This document shows, piece by piece, positions 36,403-47,799 of a stretch of 64,000 nt of DNA. The notes below the pieces were generated by a model. It did no database searches, was not told the origin of the DNA, and saw only the letters and a list, made by a program, of their open reading frames with translations. Where the stretch lies: positions 103,260,358-103,324,357 of the forward strand of contig NC_088782.1 in NCBI RefSeq assembly GCF_958450345.1, written 5' to 3'. The stretch comes from Calliphora vicina (taxonomy: Eukaryota > Arthropoda > Insecta > Diptera > Calliphoridae). Both the position numbers and the translations under genes were made by a program. Positions within the stretch are counted from its first letter, which is position 1; the number at the start of each line of letters is the position of its first letter.

Positions 36403-38283
36403 AGGGTGGCCCTTATTTTGGCCTTTTTAACTTTTGCATTTTGATCAAAAATTTGTATGTATGTATATCATTGGTTATAGCTCCCATATAAGGACCACTT
36501 TCGAAAAACACAATAACCTACATAAATATCTAAAAAAATATCAATATCAAAACAAAATTTCACACACATCCATAGTTTATATTTAGAAATCATACTACTG
36601 GATTTTGTGAATATCGGTCCGTATTTGACCATAGCTCCCATATAAGGTCCACTTCCAAAAATCAGTTAACTACTCATAAATCTCTTATAAATACATTTAT
36701 CATGTAGATATATAGATATCACTGTACCAAATTTTATGCAGATTGGCCGATAATTGGTCACAGCTCCCCTATAAGGCCCATTTCCGAAAAAGATATTAAC
36801 CTTAAAAAATATTTAAAACATATCGATATCAAAATGAAATAACGCACAGGTCAGTAATTTGTATCCAGCAATCATACTTCTGGATTTTGTGAATACCGGT
36901 CCATATTTAACCATAGCTACCATATAAGGTTCACTCCCGAAAATCACTAAAATCCTCATAAATTTCTTACAAATAAAGTTATCAGATTGAAATTCAAAAC
37001 AAAATTTATTCAATATACATATACAGAAATCGATGTACCAAATTTTATGATGATAGGCCCATAATTGGTCATAGCCTCCATATAACAACCACTTCAGGAC
37101 AATACTTTAACCTGCACAAAAATCCAAAAAAATCTATACTGAACCAAAATTTTACACCAATCAGTAATTGGTATCCAAGAATCGTACTACAAGATTTTTT
37201 AAATATTGGTCGATAATTCGTCATAGCTCCCATATAAGGTCCGCTCTTGTTAATAGCGTTGTTTATATGAAATTCTACTAAATTAGCCCTCAAATACTTA
37301 GGACCATAATAGGTCATAGCATTCATATATTAAACCAAAATACTACACAGATCAGTAATTTGTATTCAAAAATCATAATACTGAATTTTGTGAATATCGG
37401 TACATAATTGGCCACAGCATCCATATAAGCACAGCACCCATATAAAATATTTTATGACAATCGAATCATTATAGGTCATAGCTCCCATATAAGTCCCACA
37501 ACCAAATATTTTGAAATTTTTCTAAATATATTTGTATACCCTTTTTTATACTCTGTTTCTTCACTTGAGGTTAACAGGGAAAAATGTTGATCCAAACATA
37601 TTAACTAATTATTAAGTATATAAACTGTTAAATTTCATACGTTCTAATAGGAATTTAAATTATAAATTGCTGAATTAAATACAATTTTTATGTACTTTTG
37701 AAATAAAATATTTTCTGCGTAAACTAGTTTTACTAACAATTGTTAAGTATATTATTTTAGTTGTTATACCATCATATTTAGGTGGAGGGTATATAAGATT
37801 CGGCATAAGATTTTTTGCTCAAACGAAAACTTAGATATTTTCCTTGCTGATCTTTCTGGTCTCTCAGTGGGATGCGAGTGGGATATCTGTCAAAATAAAT
37901 TTCGCAAAATCTAACTTTTTTTAAAAAAAAATGGGCCCTTTTTGAATTTTTTTTCTCAAAAAAAGCTTAGTTGTTTTCCTTTATGTCCTATTTGGTCTCT
38001 TAGTGGGATGCGAATAAATGTTTTGTTTCTCAAGATATACAATGTTTGATCAAATAAACATAACTACATAAATACAAAAAAATATTTTCAATAGGATTTA
38101 TTGTTTTCATTTGATTAATTTTTTGAAAAAAAAAAATTCCGACTTTGACCCAAAATTGGAAACATCAAATAAAATGTGCAACCTCTAAACGTTATACGAT
38201 TTTGCTCAAACTTTCTGCATTTGGTTTTAAGACAACAGTGAACAATTATGGAAAATCGGAAAAGCCTTATATAAGGATTACCC
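36403..38283. mobile_element. TIR element with TA target, carrying tandem repeats
   Basis: Left end AGGGTGGCCCTTATTTTGGC, right end GCCTTATATAAGGATTACCC, loosely complementary. Each is flanked by TA (36401-36402 and 38284-38285). The interior holds a long repeat array, a Helentron 3' fragment near 37770-37805 (GGAGGGTATATAAGATTCGG) and two copies of a block with TCAGTGGGATGCGA (37860 and 38000). The TIR match is weak, so the element call is tentative. Confidence 0.4.
36470..37510 (-). repeat. Tandem array of CATAGCTCCCATATAAGG units
   Basis: At least seven units about 120-200 bp apart share the core CATAGCTCCCATATAAGG and a paired AATATCGGTCCGTATTTG-type block. The core is the complement of the TTATATGGGAGCTATGAC units at 59295 and 59450, so this is the expanded body of the second Helentron subfamily. 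Confidence 0.75.
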
Positions 38284-38285
38284 TA

Positions 38286-39695
38286 ATGTGTACATGTGTG
38301 TCTGTAAGGATGTATTTGTAATTTCGTGACTTAGGCTTATGTGCTTTACATGTCTAAAGCCTGCCTCTTAGTGTTTATATGTATGAGTTTTGCCTTTGTG
38401 TGTTTTTTTATGTTGTTTTGTTTTTGGCTTTTTGTGTGAACATGTTCACAAATTTTCCACATAAGTAGTACCGTACAAAAACACACAATATGTGGCTTTA
38501 ATATCCTTAAGTCAAATTTTCCAAAATGTCCCCTTTCTCTCTAGCTAATGAATTTTTGTTTGCAACGTTTACTAAACTGTCGAGATAAATGTAATGGGAG
38601 AAGTATAGCTGTTTGACTGATGAGAATTTCAGAATTATTTTAGAAAGAATTGCAATGTTCGAAAGAAAAAACATATTTGAACTAGTTCCCTTATATTTTT
38701 CATTATTGAAATTTTCTTTTGTTTCTTCATTGAATTGCGATTTGCTTTAATCAATTAACGGCAACTAGCATAACATCCCCCAAAAATTCGTTTGTTTTTG
38801 GTTTTCTCAAAAACAATTCAAATAACACGTAACATTCTCAACCCTGCCCCAACAAAGAAAAATACGTGCCACGAATTTATTAAAGTGTGAATAAATGCCT
38901 AAAGATTTGATTCCATTACCCTTCATTCATTTATTCATTCATTCAATTGTATTGAATACTACATCCATCCATCCATTCATATCTACCTACTTTAAGATTA
39001 ATTATAATTAATTTATTTGCAAAATTCATGAAATGCCCAAAGAAATTTTAAATTTCTTGGAATATTAAATGAAACGCAAATGAGATTGAAAAGCAAATAA
39101 ATTGTTTGATAATTAAACAAAAATCCAAAAATAAATTAACAATACAAATGCAATAAAAAAAAACTGAAATGATTAAATGTACATATTTTTGCAAAACAAT
39201 AAAAAATATATTTTAGTATTTAAAAAGAAAAATATATATAAATAAATTGATTTCTGTGCTAAATTGCTTACGACAACAGAAACTAGAGCGGAGCAAAAAC
39301 TAAAAATTGTAGGAAAAATTCCATTAAGAATTAAATGAAAACGTTTTTAGTATTTATTCAAATGAAAATAATTATTCCATTATAATCGATTCTGTTATAT
39401 AAAATACATAAATGCCTTTGTAAATGGCAGACATTCTTAATGGCAAATATTAAAATTAAACAAAAACTACTGGGAATAAATGTTCGAATCAAATTGGGTT
39501 GGTAGAAAAGACACAATATCAAACACCATGTTAGAGCCATGGGTGTGTAAAAAAGCCACATTTTAATTAAAGTTTCGAGTTTTAGGTTAAAGTTGCAATA
39601 TTTTCTAACAAATTTTAAATAATGAAGAAAAAATCAATCTATATATCGCTAAAAATAAGTTGTATTAATAGCTTCTGAAAGCATTTTGTCCCAAT
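38286..39695. other. AT-rich non-coding DNA with a CATT/CCAT microsatellite
   Basis: No gene seen. A CATT/CCAT-type tract lies at 38922-38980. Confidence 0.5.
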
Positions 39696-40639
39696 TGCAT
39701 AACTAGTGTTTATAAACCGGTTAACCGAAAAAAAAACGGTTTTTCTTTGAAATCTCAGATTTTTGCGAACCGGTTAATTTAAAATGTTGATTTTCGGTTA
39801 ACCGGTTTAACCGGCTTTTAATATTTGGGACTAAAATTAATAAATCCCATGTTTTTGTGCATATTTTGTATTCATTGTACACACATTATTGGTCTGATTT
39901 GAAACTTAAACTGCTGATTTACAATACAAACCTCTTTAGATTAATATTTTTAAGAATTACAATGATTGTAAATAGTAGAGGGCGATGAGTTTACTGAAAA
40001 ACTTTTTTAGAATAAATTGCACATAATGAAACTATTAAAAATTAAATTCCGCATGATTCTAGAGATCTAAATAATGATTCATTATAAACTTAGTGATGAT
40101 TTTACCAAACGTTAAATTGAATTTGATGTAAATACCTTCTTTCAATATATTTGACTTCAGTGTTTTGTTCTTAAAATTTAATTTTAGTATTCATTTCGTT
40201 AGTTTAGTGTACAAAGTCCTTTTCTAAAATCCATGATTTGAAATATTTTTGAAATCTGATAATGAAGTTTTATTAATTATTTGTTATGAATTATAATGAA
40301 AAATAATCTCAGCTAAGAAGAAGTGTGTTTGCATGTTATAGGTCCTTTTTGGGAATTGTAACATTTTCTCTTTTATATGAGAAATTCGAGGTGATAATAA
40401 ATTTCAAAATTATCAAATATTGAACTAAAAAATTGATTTATATGTTTTGGTTGAAATTTAATGAATAAACCAATCGTTAATACAAGTATTATATATTTAG
40501 TAACACAAAGAAGTGGCCACTTAAAATCCGTACGGATTAAAGCGAGCATAACGTTTAAATGAAACAACGTATGTTAACATTTTATACATGAGATTAAATG
40601 TAATTTATTAAGCTTTAAAAATTATAACTGTAGGTTTAT

Positions 40640-40880
40640 GTGTCTTTAATGCTAATAAATTTTCTGGCGTTTCTTCTTATGCCTCCCATTAATAGCTGCA
40701 CAACTTTTCTTCCCACATCTACGTTATTCCAGCATATTTATTCCACTTTGTTCTCATGAAAATCTGGTTATTTACTGTACCTGAACTCTTTTTCACTTTA
40801 CGTTTAACAATTGCCCAATATATCTCGATTGTACGGGAAATTTGCTTAATGGATCTGTTTTGGTATAATATCAATATTAT
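40640..40880 (-). pseudogene. Tc1/mariner transposase C-terminal remnant
   Basis: After one frameshift the minus strand reads RYWAIVKRKVKKSSGTVNNQ, then IFMRTKWNKYAGIT. In another frame DVGRKVVQLLMGGIRRNARK follows. This matches the end of the DDE/D domain of the Tc1/mariner (IS630) superfamily, where the P-x-x-R-P-I-E-x-x-W-A-x-x-K-x-x-L block is followed by a W-x-K motif and a final V-x-x-L-M-x-G-I-R-R helix. The two upstream catalytic aspartates are missing, and no matching TIRs were found around it. It is an inactive fragment of an enzyme that cuts at TA. Confidence 0.6.
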
Positions 40881-41413
40881 TCTCAGTATACAACTTCATA
40901 GTTGTATTTGAGTAATGACAAATTGTCATTGAGTAATGGAAATTTCGCTAAAACTTTGTATCAGATGTGTGATGTCTTATAAATGACAGCAATCGCTTTT
41001 CCAAACTCTCTTTTTATATATAATTCTGAAAATTATTTAAAAACATTTCTGAAAAGCTTGACTCTTCAAACCACAGCTGCGGATTGCCTGCCAAATTAAT
41101 AGTTTCGTTCAATTTTACGTATTCATATTTAAAGGCCACACAACCTTGAACTGCCGAGACTTAAAAATTTTTACCTGATATCTGCCGAAAATCAGATTTT
41201 GGCTATTTTATAATCCGACAAAGTCAGGTTTTCTAGATATTTGCGCACAATTTTATCTCTAGCTTACTTTTCCATTGTGTCTACACTTTTTCAAACTAAA
41301 CATAATGACTTGCAATTCTTTGTACTAAAAAACTCTACAGTTGAAAAAATTAAATAAACTGAAACATAGAGAAGTACTGCCAGAATCAATAGTTATCTAA
41401 TTTTTTTTAATTT

Positions 41414-41489
41414 TTGTAACGAACGAGTTTTGTATCTCACCTACTCATTTTAATTTTTGTAACGAACGAGTTTTTCATCTCACCTACTC
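41414..41489. repeat. Two-copy tandem repeat of about 43 bp
   Basis: TTTGTAACGAACGAGTTTTG, then ATCTCACCTACTCAT, occurs twice in a row with two base differences. The hAT at 41495 inserted at the end of the second copy. Confidence 0.8.
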
Positions 41490-42159
41490 ATATGCAGGGC
41501 TGTCACATGTGGCGATTTCTCGCCAAACATGGCGATTTTTCATTGCCTTTGGCTACCAAAATTTCCAATTGGCGACATGGCGATTTACAGACTAGTTGGC
41601 GATTTATTTGGCTATTTTTTAACAAATTATTTGTTTTTCTTGAAATATTTTTGTTGATATTTATTAACCCAATAGTTAATAAAATTAATCATTTATAATC
41701 TGATAATATGGATGCAGGTAGCATACATGATCAAATAGTTTCAACAATATTAATTTTTTCTTCTAAAATGTTTAAGCCGTCATTTTTAAGTAATAATGGA
41801 AATATTGGTAACTTAATATGCTCATTAAAATTGGCTATTGGTTCGACGGATTCTTTGGAATCAGGAATCTATCGATTTCGGCACAGAATTTGAAATGGAA
41901 TTACAAAATATAAAAATGGAGGAATATGATGCAGAAATTTTAAAAGAAAATAGTTTTTTGTACTTAGAAAGCTTTTAAAAGAAATGCTTTAACAGTTACC
42001 AGAAAATATAGCTCTTTTTAAAGTATATAATGAATTTTCAATATTGAAAAGTATCTGCAGGGGAATATGAATTGCAATTGTCAAAATTAGCATATATAAA
42101 TTGGACTCAGATCTTTAAAGGTGAAATTCCAACAAAATTTGTTAGATTTTTGGCCACAA

Positions 42160-42290
42160 GTTTACAATTATTAAGATGCAGGTGGAACATTTCACTTTAA
42201 AGACTTAGCATTGGCCGTTCTTAATATGTTAATTTTAGCAACGCTTGCGTAGAAAGGCAATTTCAATATGAACTTTTATATTCATTGATA
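42160..42290 (+). pseudogene. hAT transposase C-terminal dimerisation remnant
   Basis: In one frame GGTFHFKDLALAVLNMLIL, then after a one-base frameshift SNACVERQFQYELLYSLIRI. The order F-x-D-L-A ... L-x-x-x-P/L-x-S-N-A-x-V-E-R-x-F is the standard hAT dimerisation domain. The rest of the gene upstream (41700-42100) is too degraded to place, apart from short open stretches. Plus strand, consistent with the element's TIRs. Confidence 0.75.
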
Positions 42291-42432
42291 AGAATAGTAA
42301 GTTATATGAATGTTAATAAATGTTGTTGCAATTCATTTCAGCCTACAGATAAAATGTTAAAAAAGTTTAATTCTAATACAATGTATACTTTTGATATCAA
42401 TTTAATCAATCAATTTAATAACTAAATATTAA

Positions 42433-43461
42433 CACGGTGCTACGATGGAAAAAACATGGAAAACGACCTAGGGTGGGTTATAGGATTTGCTGAGTACATT
42501 ACACATTGTGTCTAAAAATTTCCAAAACACCCTCAAATTCAGAAGTTATTCTTAAAAAAACGTTTTCCGTGATGTTCGTCGACTTATCGACCTGTATCTT
42601 ATTCAGTTTTTGTCCGACTTTTTTGGTTTTAACTGGTTTGGAAAGAAAACAAATTACGCTTTAAAATGGTGTGCAGTTTTTGATACATTTGTAAGTTATA
42701 AGTATTATTTTTGTTAAGAATATCTAAAAGAAAAACAAAATTTATCAACTTTTTTGATTTTAGTCGCTTTTCATTGATTATTCTGATATGAAAGCTTATA
42801 AACATTTATACCAATATATAAAGCAAAATTAGTTCTTAAAAAACGTGGTCCTAACTATTCAAATCGTATGCAAAGTTATTAAACTTTTCATAAATACTTT
42901 TTATAGTATTTTCTCCCCCAGCGCATGTAAATAAATAAATACAATAAACTTTTTTTTTTTGTAAATTTTTTCGAACTTTTTTCGAAAAAGTTCAATAACT
43001 TTTGCAAGTATAAACCGATTTTAACAATTAATATCTCATTTTTGTCTATATAAAATTGTCTTTAAAACACTATGGAAAGCAAAATAGGTTTTTATAGAAA
43101 AAAATTAAAATAACTATTGTTCAATTTGAAAACTTACGAAAAAAAATAAAAAGTAAAGTGAAACTTTTTATAAAAACTTACACAATTCTTTGGAACATAC
43201 ACTTTATGCATACATTTTATGAAAGCCTAATTCTTTTCTATCCATAGTTGTTTGCAATTTTCAAATCGGTGTTAAAGTGTGTGAGTTAGAGCTGCTAAAG
43301 TACTACGACCTACCCTAAAATAGTTTTTTCAAAATAACTCAAAATTTTGGGGGTGTTTTAAAATCTTTGAAAACGGTTTTAGTATGTCCTCACCTAGGTT
43401 TACAACCTCCATTAGGCCGCTTTTCAAGTTCTGACAAAAAGTGTTATTTTGTAGCAGAGTG
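42433..43461. mobile_element. CAC-ended TIR element with TAA duplication, copy 2
   Basis: Inverted relative to 10783-11723. Starts CACGGTGCTACGATGG and ends GTAGCAGAGTG, flanked by TAA (42430-42432 and 43462-43464). Shared internal words include TATTTTCTCCCCCAG and TAGTATGTCCTCACCTAGG (complement in copy 1). No transposase. Confidence 0.75.
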
Positions 43462-43637
43462 TAATTAGATTTAAACCGAAATAAATTGACTTTATAATAC
43501 ATAAAATTAGTATGTATTTTACTATTAAAAATTTAAAAAAATTATTTCGGAGATATTTGGCGATTTTTTGTTTAGCTTTTGGCGATGGAGGTAAAAAAAT
43601 CTGACAACCCTGCTCATATGTACTATATGAGTTAAAT

Positions 43638-43651
43638 ATTAATCATACGCC
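43638..43651 (+). other. Dispersed motif ATTAATCATACGCC
   Basis: Exact 14-mer, located in the right-hand part of the hAT at 39704-43974, 18 bp after the inner hAT's duplication. Confidence 0.4.
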
Positions 43652-43982
43652 TAGTGTTTTTTTATATATATCCCAAAATTATGCTACACAATTACTACTC
43701 AAAAGTATGTGCTTACCCGGTGACGTATACTTATTATCAGAATTAAATAGTTTTCATACGTTTTAAACATAAGTAGGTGCAACCCATTTGGTTTGAGGAA
43801 TTTGAAATTGAATCTGGTAACGTATGAGGAATACATAATAAAATAAATAAAGTATACATACATGAAAAATAAATATGTATAACGGTTAACCGAAAAACCG
43901 GTTTTCTAGAGAAGGCCAATTTTCGGTTAAGCGACCACCGGGTTTTTTAAAAAGTCGGTATTTTATAAACACTATGCATAAC

Positions 43983-46059
43983 CTATTGTCTATTAATTGC
44001 ATTGCGTTGCTGTTTCAGTGTTCAACATCGCACAGTGGGACAGAATCAAAATTTTTTGGAAATAAATCTACCCATAGTATCCATATTTCCTACGGGGCTG
44101 CGAAAATACTTTGGGGATAAATAGGGAACACATCGAGGTTTCCAAAGCCACCTTCCTTTTTCTGATCCCAGCTTTGGGTTTTTAGAACATGTGGCCCAAA
44201 GTTGAAATAGGGGCGATATATTCGAAAAATATGACACGTTTTTTATACCAAAATGTTATCCATAAAGAACTAACAAAAAAACATAAAATTGTTATTTTCG
44301 CCCACAAAATAGCAAAATTTTACTATTTTTTAAATTGAAAATCGTTTATTTTTGGATCCATTATTGATATTGCTCTAAAAACTTTTTTTAAGTTATTTTG
44401 TATGGGAGCTATAACCAAAAAAAATTATATGGGGGCAATGGTCAAATATGGGCCGATCCACAAAAAACAAATTAGTATTGAAATTTTTTTGAAACGAAAT
44501 TTATTTTTTATGAATTTTGTATGGGTACTACAATTCTGTTGTCATTTATAATATGTACGGGGACTTGGAGAAATTATGAACCGATTCTTACCATTATCAA
44601 TAGATAGTGTAAAATTGGATGGTATTATCTGCAATTTATAAACACAAATACCAAATAGTATGTGTTGCCCTTACGGGAAAAACCAGCTAAATTATTTCAG
44701 TGTTGTTAATGTTATAAAATTTTCGTTAAATATTCTTTTACATTTTGTCTGTCAATTATATGTTCTTATATTGTCAGTTTATATGTTCGGAGTAACGATT
44801 CCCGAGCTAGTTACAACTCCATTTTATATATTTTTAATACTAAATTGGCTAGCGTGGTGGTTAGTCTTCAGTGCGGAAGACTAATTTTGAATATCTTCAA
44901 GATTTAAATCTAGTGGTTTCCATACCACAAAGTAAGCTAGTTTCTTAGTTAAATTTTATTTCTAATTTACATAATTTCCCCAACTAAATAAATATGTGTA
45001 TTTGTTTGTAAGAATTTTAATATAAGAAACATTGGATTTGTATTAAAATTAAATCCAGAGTCTCTTTATTCAAAGTCAAGTGGAAATCATTAGCGAGGCG
45101 AATTCCTCACCCAAACAGTATGTGCAAATTATCATTTTTTTAGGTTGTCTCACATTTTGGTTTATAACTCTGATTTTACTGTACCAATTTTGATAATTTT
45201 CGACACCAAACTGTTTAGGACAACAATAAACATTTTTTTTTCTGCCAATTTTGTTTTTTGTTTTATGGTCGAGAGAGTATTATTAATTTTCAATTCAGTT
45301 CAGATAAAAATTAACATCGATTCTTTAATATAATGATGCTTATCGCGACTTTAATCTATTATGCACATAATAATGCTATTGAATTGATTTAAAAATATTT
45401 CTGAGAAACTTTTTAAAATTCCCAAAGGTTTGTCGAAAAATAAAAAAATGGATTTTTTGTCAATAGTATTCTTATTAAAAAAACAATGGAGAAATTAACT
45501 AAAATTCATTTTCTTTTAATCTTCGATGAATTACACAGAATAATAACTATTATTAATCAAATATGACTTTTTTCCAAAATTCTTTCATTCAGAATAAGAA
45601 CATGTTCATAAATATTATAAAATTGTACATGAAGGAAATTTTTGCTTTTTTACACAAATTTATTGATATTTTATAATAAATTGAATTACCTAATGATTTA
45701 GTTAAGACATTTTTGTATAACAGCCCTATATTGACCAATCTCTCAAGATGTACATATCTAAAAGTAAAACGTAAAAAATATTGTTAAACATACTACATTA
45801 ACATTAGCATTTTATCTTCTTCAAAAAATGCAGTACATTTCGCGCATATTTTCTCGTTTTATAGCTGAAAATCATAAAAAAAATTATTAAATTTTCCGAG
45901 GAAAATTTCAAACATTTTTGAATAACATAAAAATATGTATGTATATTAGAGAGTCCCAAAATTTTTTTTTTTGGAATTTCGGAACGCATACCCTATAATT
46001 CTTTTATATATATAAAACTATAGTTAAATATGAAATTTTGTCTTTCTATCATGATTGTA
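43983..46059. other. AT-rich non-coding DNA
   Basis: No gene identified. The stretch near 44845-44925 (TAGCGTGGTGGTTAGTCTTC followed by GCGGAAGACTAA) has a faint D-arm and anticodon-arm-like pattern of a tRNA-derived SINE, but the T-arm is not convincing. Confidence 0.45.
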
Positions 46060-46442
46060 ACCCGTGCCGACTTGCGATTTAGTTTTGTAGTGCATTTACA
46101 AGGGGAAAAATGCAATTTTTTTCAGTTTTTGTAAAAATTTTGGCATTAAATAATTACTTTTGCAATTTAATTTAAAAGAATCGAAATGTGTACGTAATTG
46201 TCGTTCTAATAAGATATAAAAAAACAAAAATTGGTTAAAACATTTTAAAGTTTTAAATAAATCGCCAGGCCATTAACGTATCTCAGGCTACTAGAACAAT
46301 GAATGTAGAAACAAAATTAACATGTTTTGAGAAATATTAAATAAAAGCTTATTTTTACTTAAAATATATCCATATTTACTTGCATATGCGTTTTTGTCTT
46401 CGTAGGCTACCGTTAACCTATTGCCAGGTATAACCAAAAAAA
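46060..46442 (-). repeat. Repeat X, copy 3 (longest)
   Basis: On the minus strand it covers both the part shared only with copy 2 (GGTTATACCTGGCAATAGG) and the part shared only with copy 1 (GTAGCCTGAGATACGTTAAT, TGGCCTGGCGATT). It links the other two copies. No protein. Confidence 0.75.
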
Positions 46443-46880
46443 AATAATTTTTTAACGACAGTCTCAAAACTCCATTTTCAAATTTTTAAAAATTTTGTTT
46501 AACAAATTTCAGAATGTTTTAATCATCACAATGGGATTTATTGAGAACATAACAGGGAATAAAAATGTGAAAAAAGTATGTCAATACCTTCTATAGTTTT
46601 TTCGTACCTTCGATTTAAATTTTGCGATTTTTGAGAAAAACTAATTTTTTGGCCATATTTTGGCGAATGTGCCGAATTTCCTTACTGTTATGATTTTTAA
46701 GTAAAAGCTATTCAGAATATGCTAATAGTCCATGCAATTTTAATTATAGTCTGAAGGTTTTACTAAAATCGGAAAACGCCAAACCTTAAATCGAAAAGGT
46801 CAAACTTGCTGGCCTTTAGAAAACATATGTTTTATATTGCATCTCGATCTCGATTTTAATATAAAGTGTCGGAAAAAGTC
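46443..46880. other. Non-coding DNA similar to 2320-2400
   Basis: AGTTTTTTCGTACCTTCGAT followed by TTAAATTTTG resembles a stretch near 2340-2375. No gene. Confidence 0.4.
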
Positions 46881-46889
46881 GGTAATCCA

Positions 46890-47790
46890 ACCTTCAATGT
46901 TAATAAATGTGGTGGCATTCCGGCTGGTTCTAATGAATTCTAAAATTCAGTAGGATAATCGACGGCTTGTTCTTCGTTCATTACTGTGTCAATCTATTTG
47001 TATTTTACTGTTTCGCCAGGCAGTTTCAGTTGCATTTTCTTATTGAGCTTGTTAACATCATAATTTGTTGGTGCCAAAATTGCATGTTCCCACAGCCAAT
47101 CCGAATTGTTGTAGTTGGTTGTAAGACTTGGGAATACATTGTGGACAACGTCTTGAATATTCATTTGGATTAGGCATAAGTTCGGGAACGATTTTTTTTC
47201 ACAATTTCCGATGTCCAGCAATTGTTCGCCGATAGCGTTCGGCTTCTGTAGCTTCATTTGAAATAAATTAAAATGAACTTCGTATAGTCATTGGGAAGCG
47301 GGAGCAATGATCCAATTCTGTAGTACATTTTCCACTGAACTTTAAAGGTAGGCATGAAGCCGACGTCATTTCAAATTATCAATTGCATATTTGGATATTT
47401 TGAAGGAAGTGCTTGGAAATAGGATTGGCGCCGGAATGAAACTTAGAAGCAGCTCAGGCGGCTCAATAACTGGTGGCAGAATAACTTTAACGTTCGAACA
47501 GCACATTCCCGGGAATTCCTTAGGAAACTTGAAAATGCTGCAATATTAGCAATGTTTGTTCATTGCGCCTTAAGATTGGTCCTTAAGATTCCTGTAGTCA
47601 TCATAATTATTGTAATAAAATGGCGGCAATCTTAAATCGATTCTTTCTCTTGATCGAGCCATTCGGGAGCGATTGGCTTCTAGTCTTTAGATATGCTGTT
47701 GAGGTGTCTCAGAAGCTCTCGATGGAGATGCACTGCGACGCATTTGCTGAAGACTTGATTCTCTAGATATAGAAGCGCTTTCGAAAACAA
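46890..47790 (-). pseudogene. Helitron Rep/helicase polyprotein, internally deleted
   Basis: Reading the minus strand from 47790: RMARSRERIDLRL, then (near 47500) CCSNVKVILPPVIEPPELLL, then (near 47340) TFKVQWKMYYRIGSLLPLPN. This is the Helitron N-terminal domain that precedes the rolling-circle Rep motifs. It then jumps to the C-terminal part of the Pif1-type helicase: EQLLDIGNC, WEHAILAPTNYDVNKLNKKM, LPGETVKYK, and finally EEQAVDYPTEF and PAGMPPHLLTLKVG near 46900. The two-histidine, two-tyrosine Rep core and the Walker A and B motifs lie in the missing middle (about 1000 residues), so it cannot act. Several frameshifts and stops. It would have driven rolling-circle transposition of the Helitrons seen elsewhere here. 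Confidence 0.85.
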
Positions 47791-47799
47791 ATTTTGCTT

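Larger units (their letters stand above)
41495..43612 (+). mobile_element. hAT transposon (family D) with transposase relic
   Basis: Termini CAGGGCTGTCACATGTGGC and, inverted, CAGGGTTGTCAGATTTTTTT. Exact 8-bp duplication CTCATATG (41487-41494 and 43613-43620). Subterminal TGGCGATTT repeats occur at both ends. It contains a transposase C-terminal remnant and, inserted in it, the CAC-ended element at 42433-43461. It sits inside the hAT at 39704-43974. Confidence 0.92.
39704..43974. mobile_element. hAT transposon (family C), 4.3 kb with nested insertions
   Basis: Termini TAGTGTTTATAAACCGGTTA and, inverted, TAGTGTTTATAAAATACC. Flanked by an exact 8-bp duplication TGCATAAC (39696-39703 and 43975-43982). 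Subterminal AACCGGTTAACCG palindromes are at both ends. It contains the hAT at 41495-43612 and a Tc1-like relic at 40640-40880. No transposase of its own was recognised. Confidence 0.9.

Noticed and set aside
44845..44925. Possible tRNA or tRNA-derived SINE
   Set aside because: The anticodon-arm-like stem is present, but the T-arm lacks GGTTCGA and the acceptor stem does not pair.
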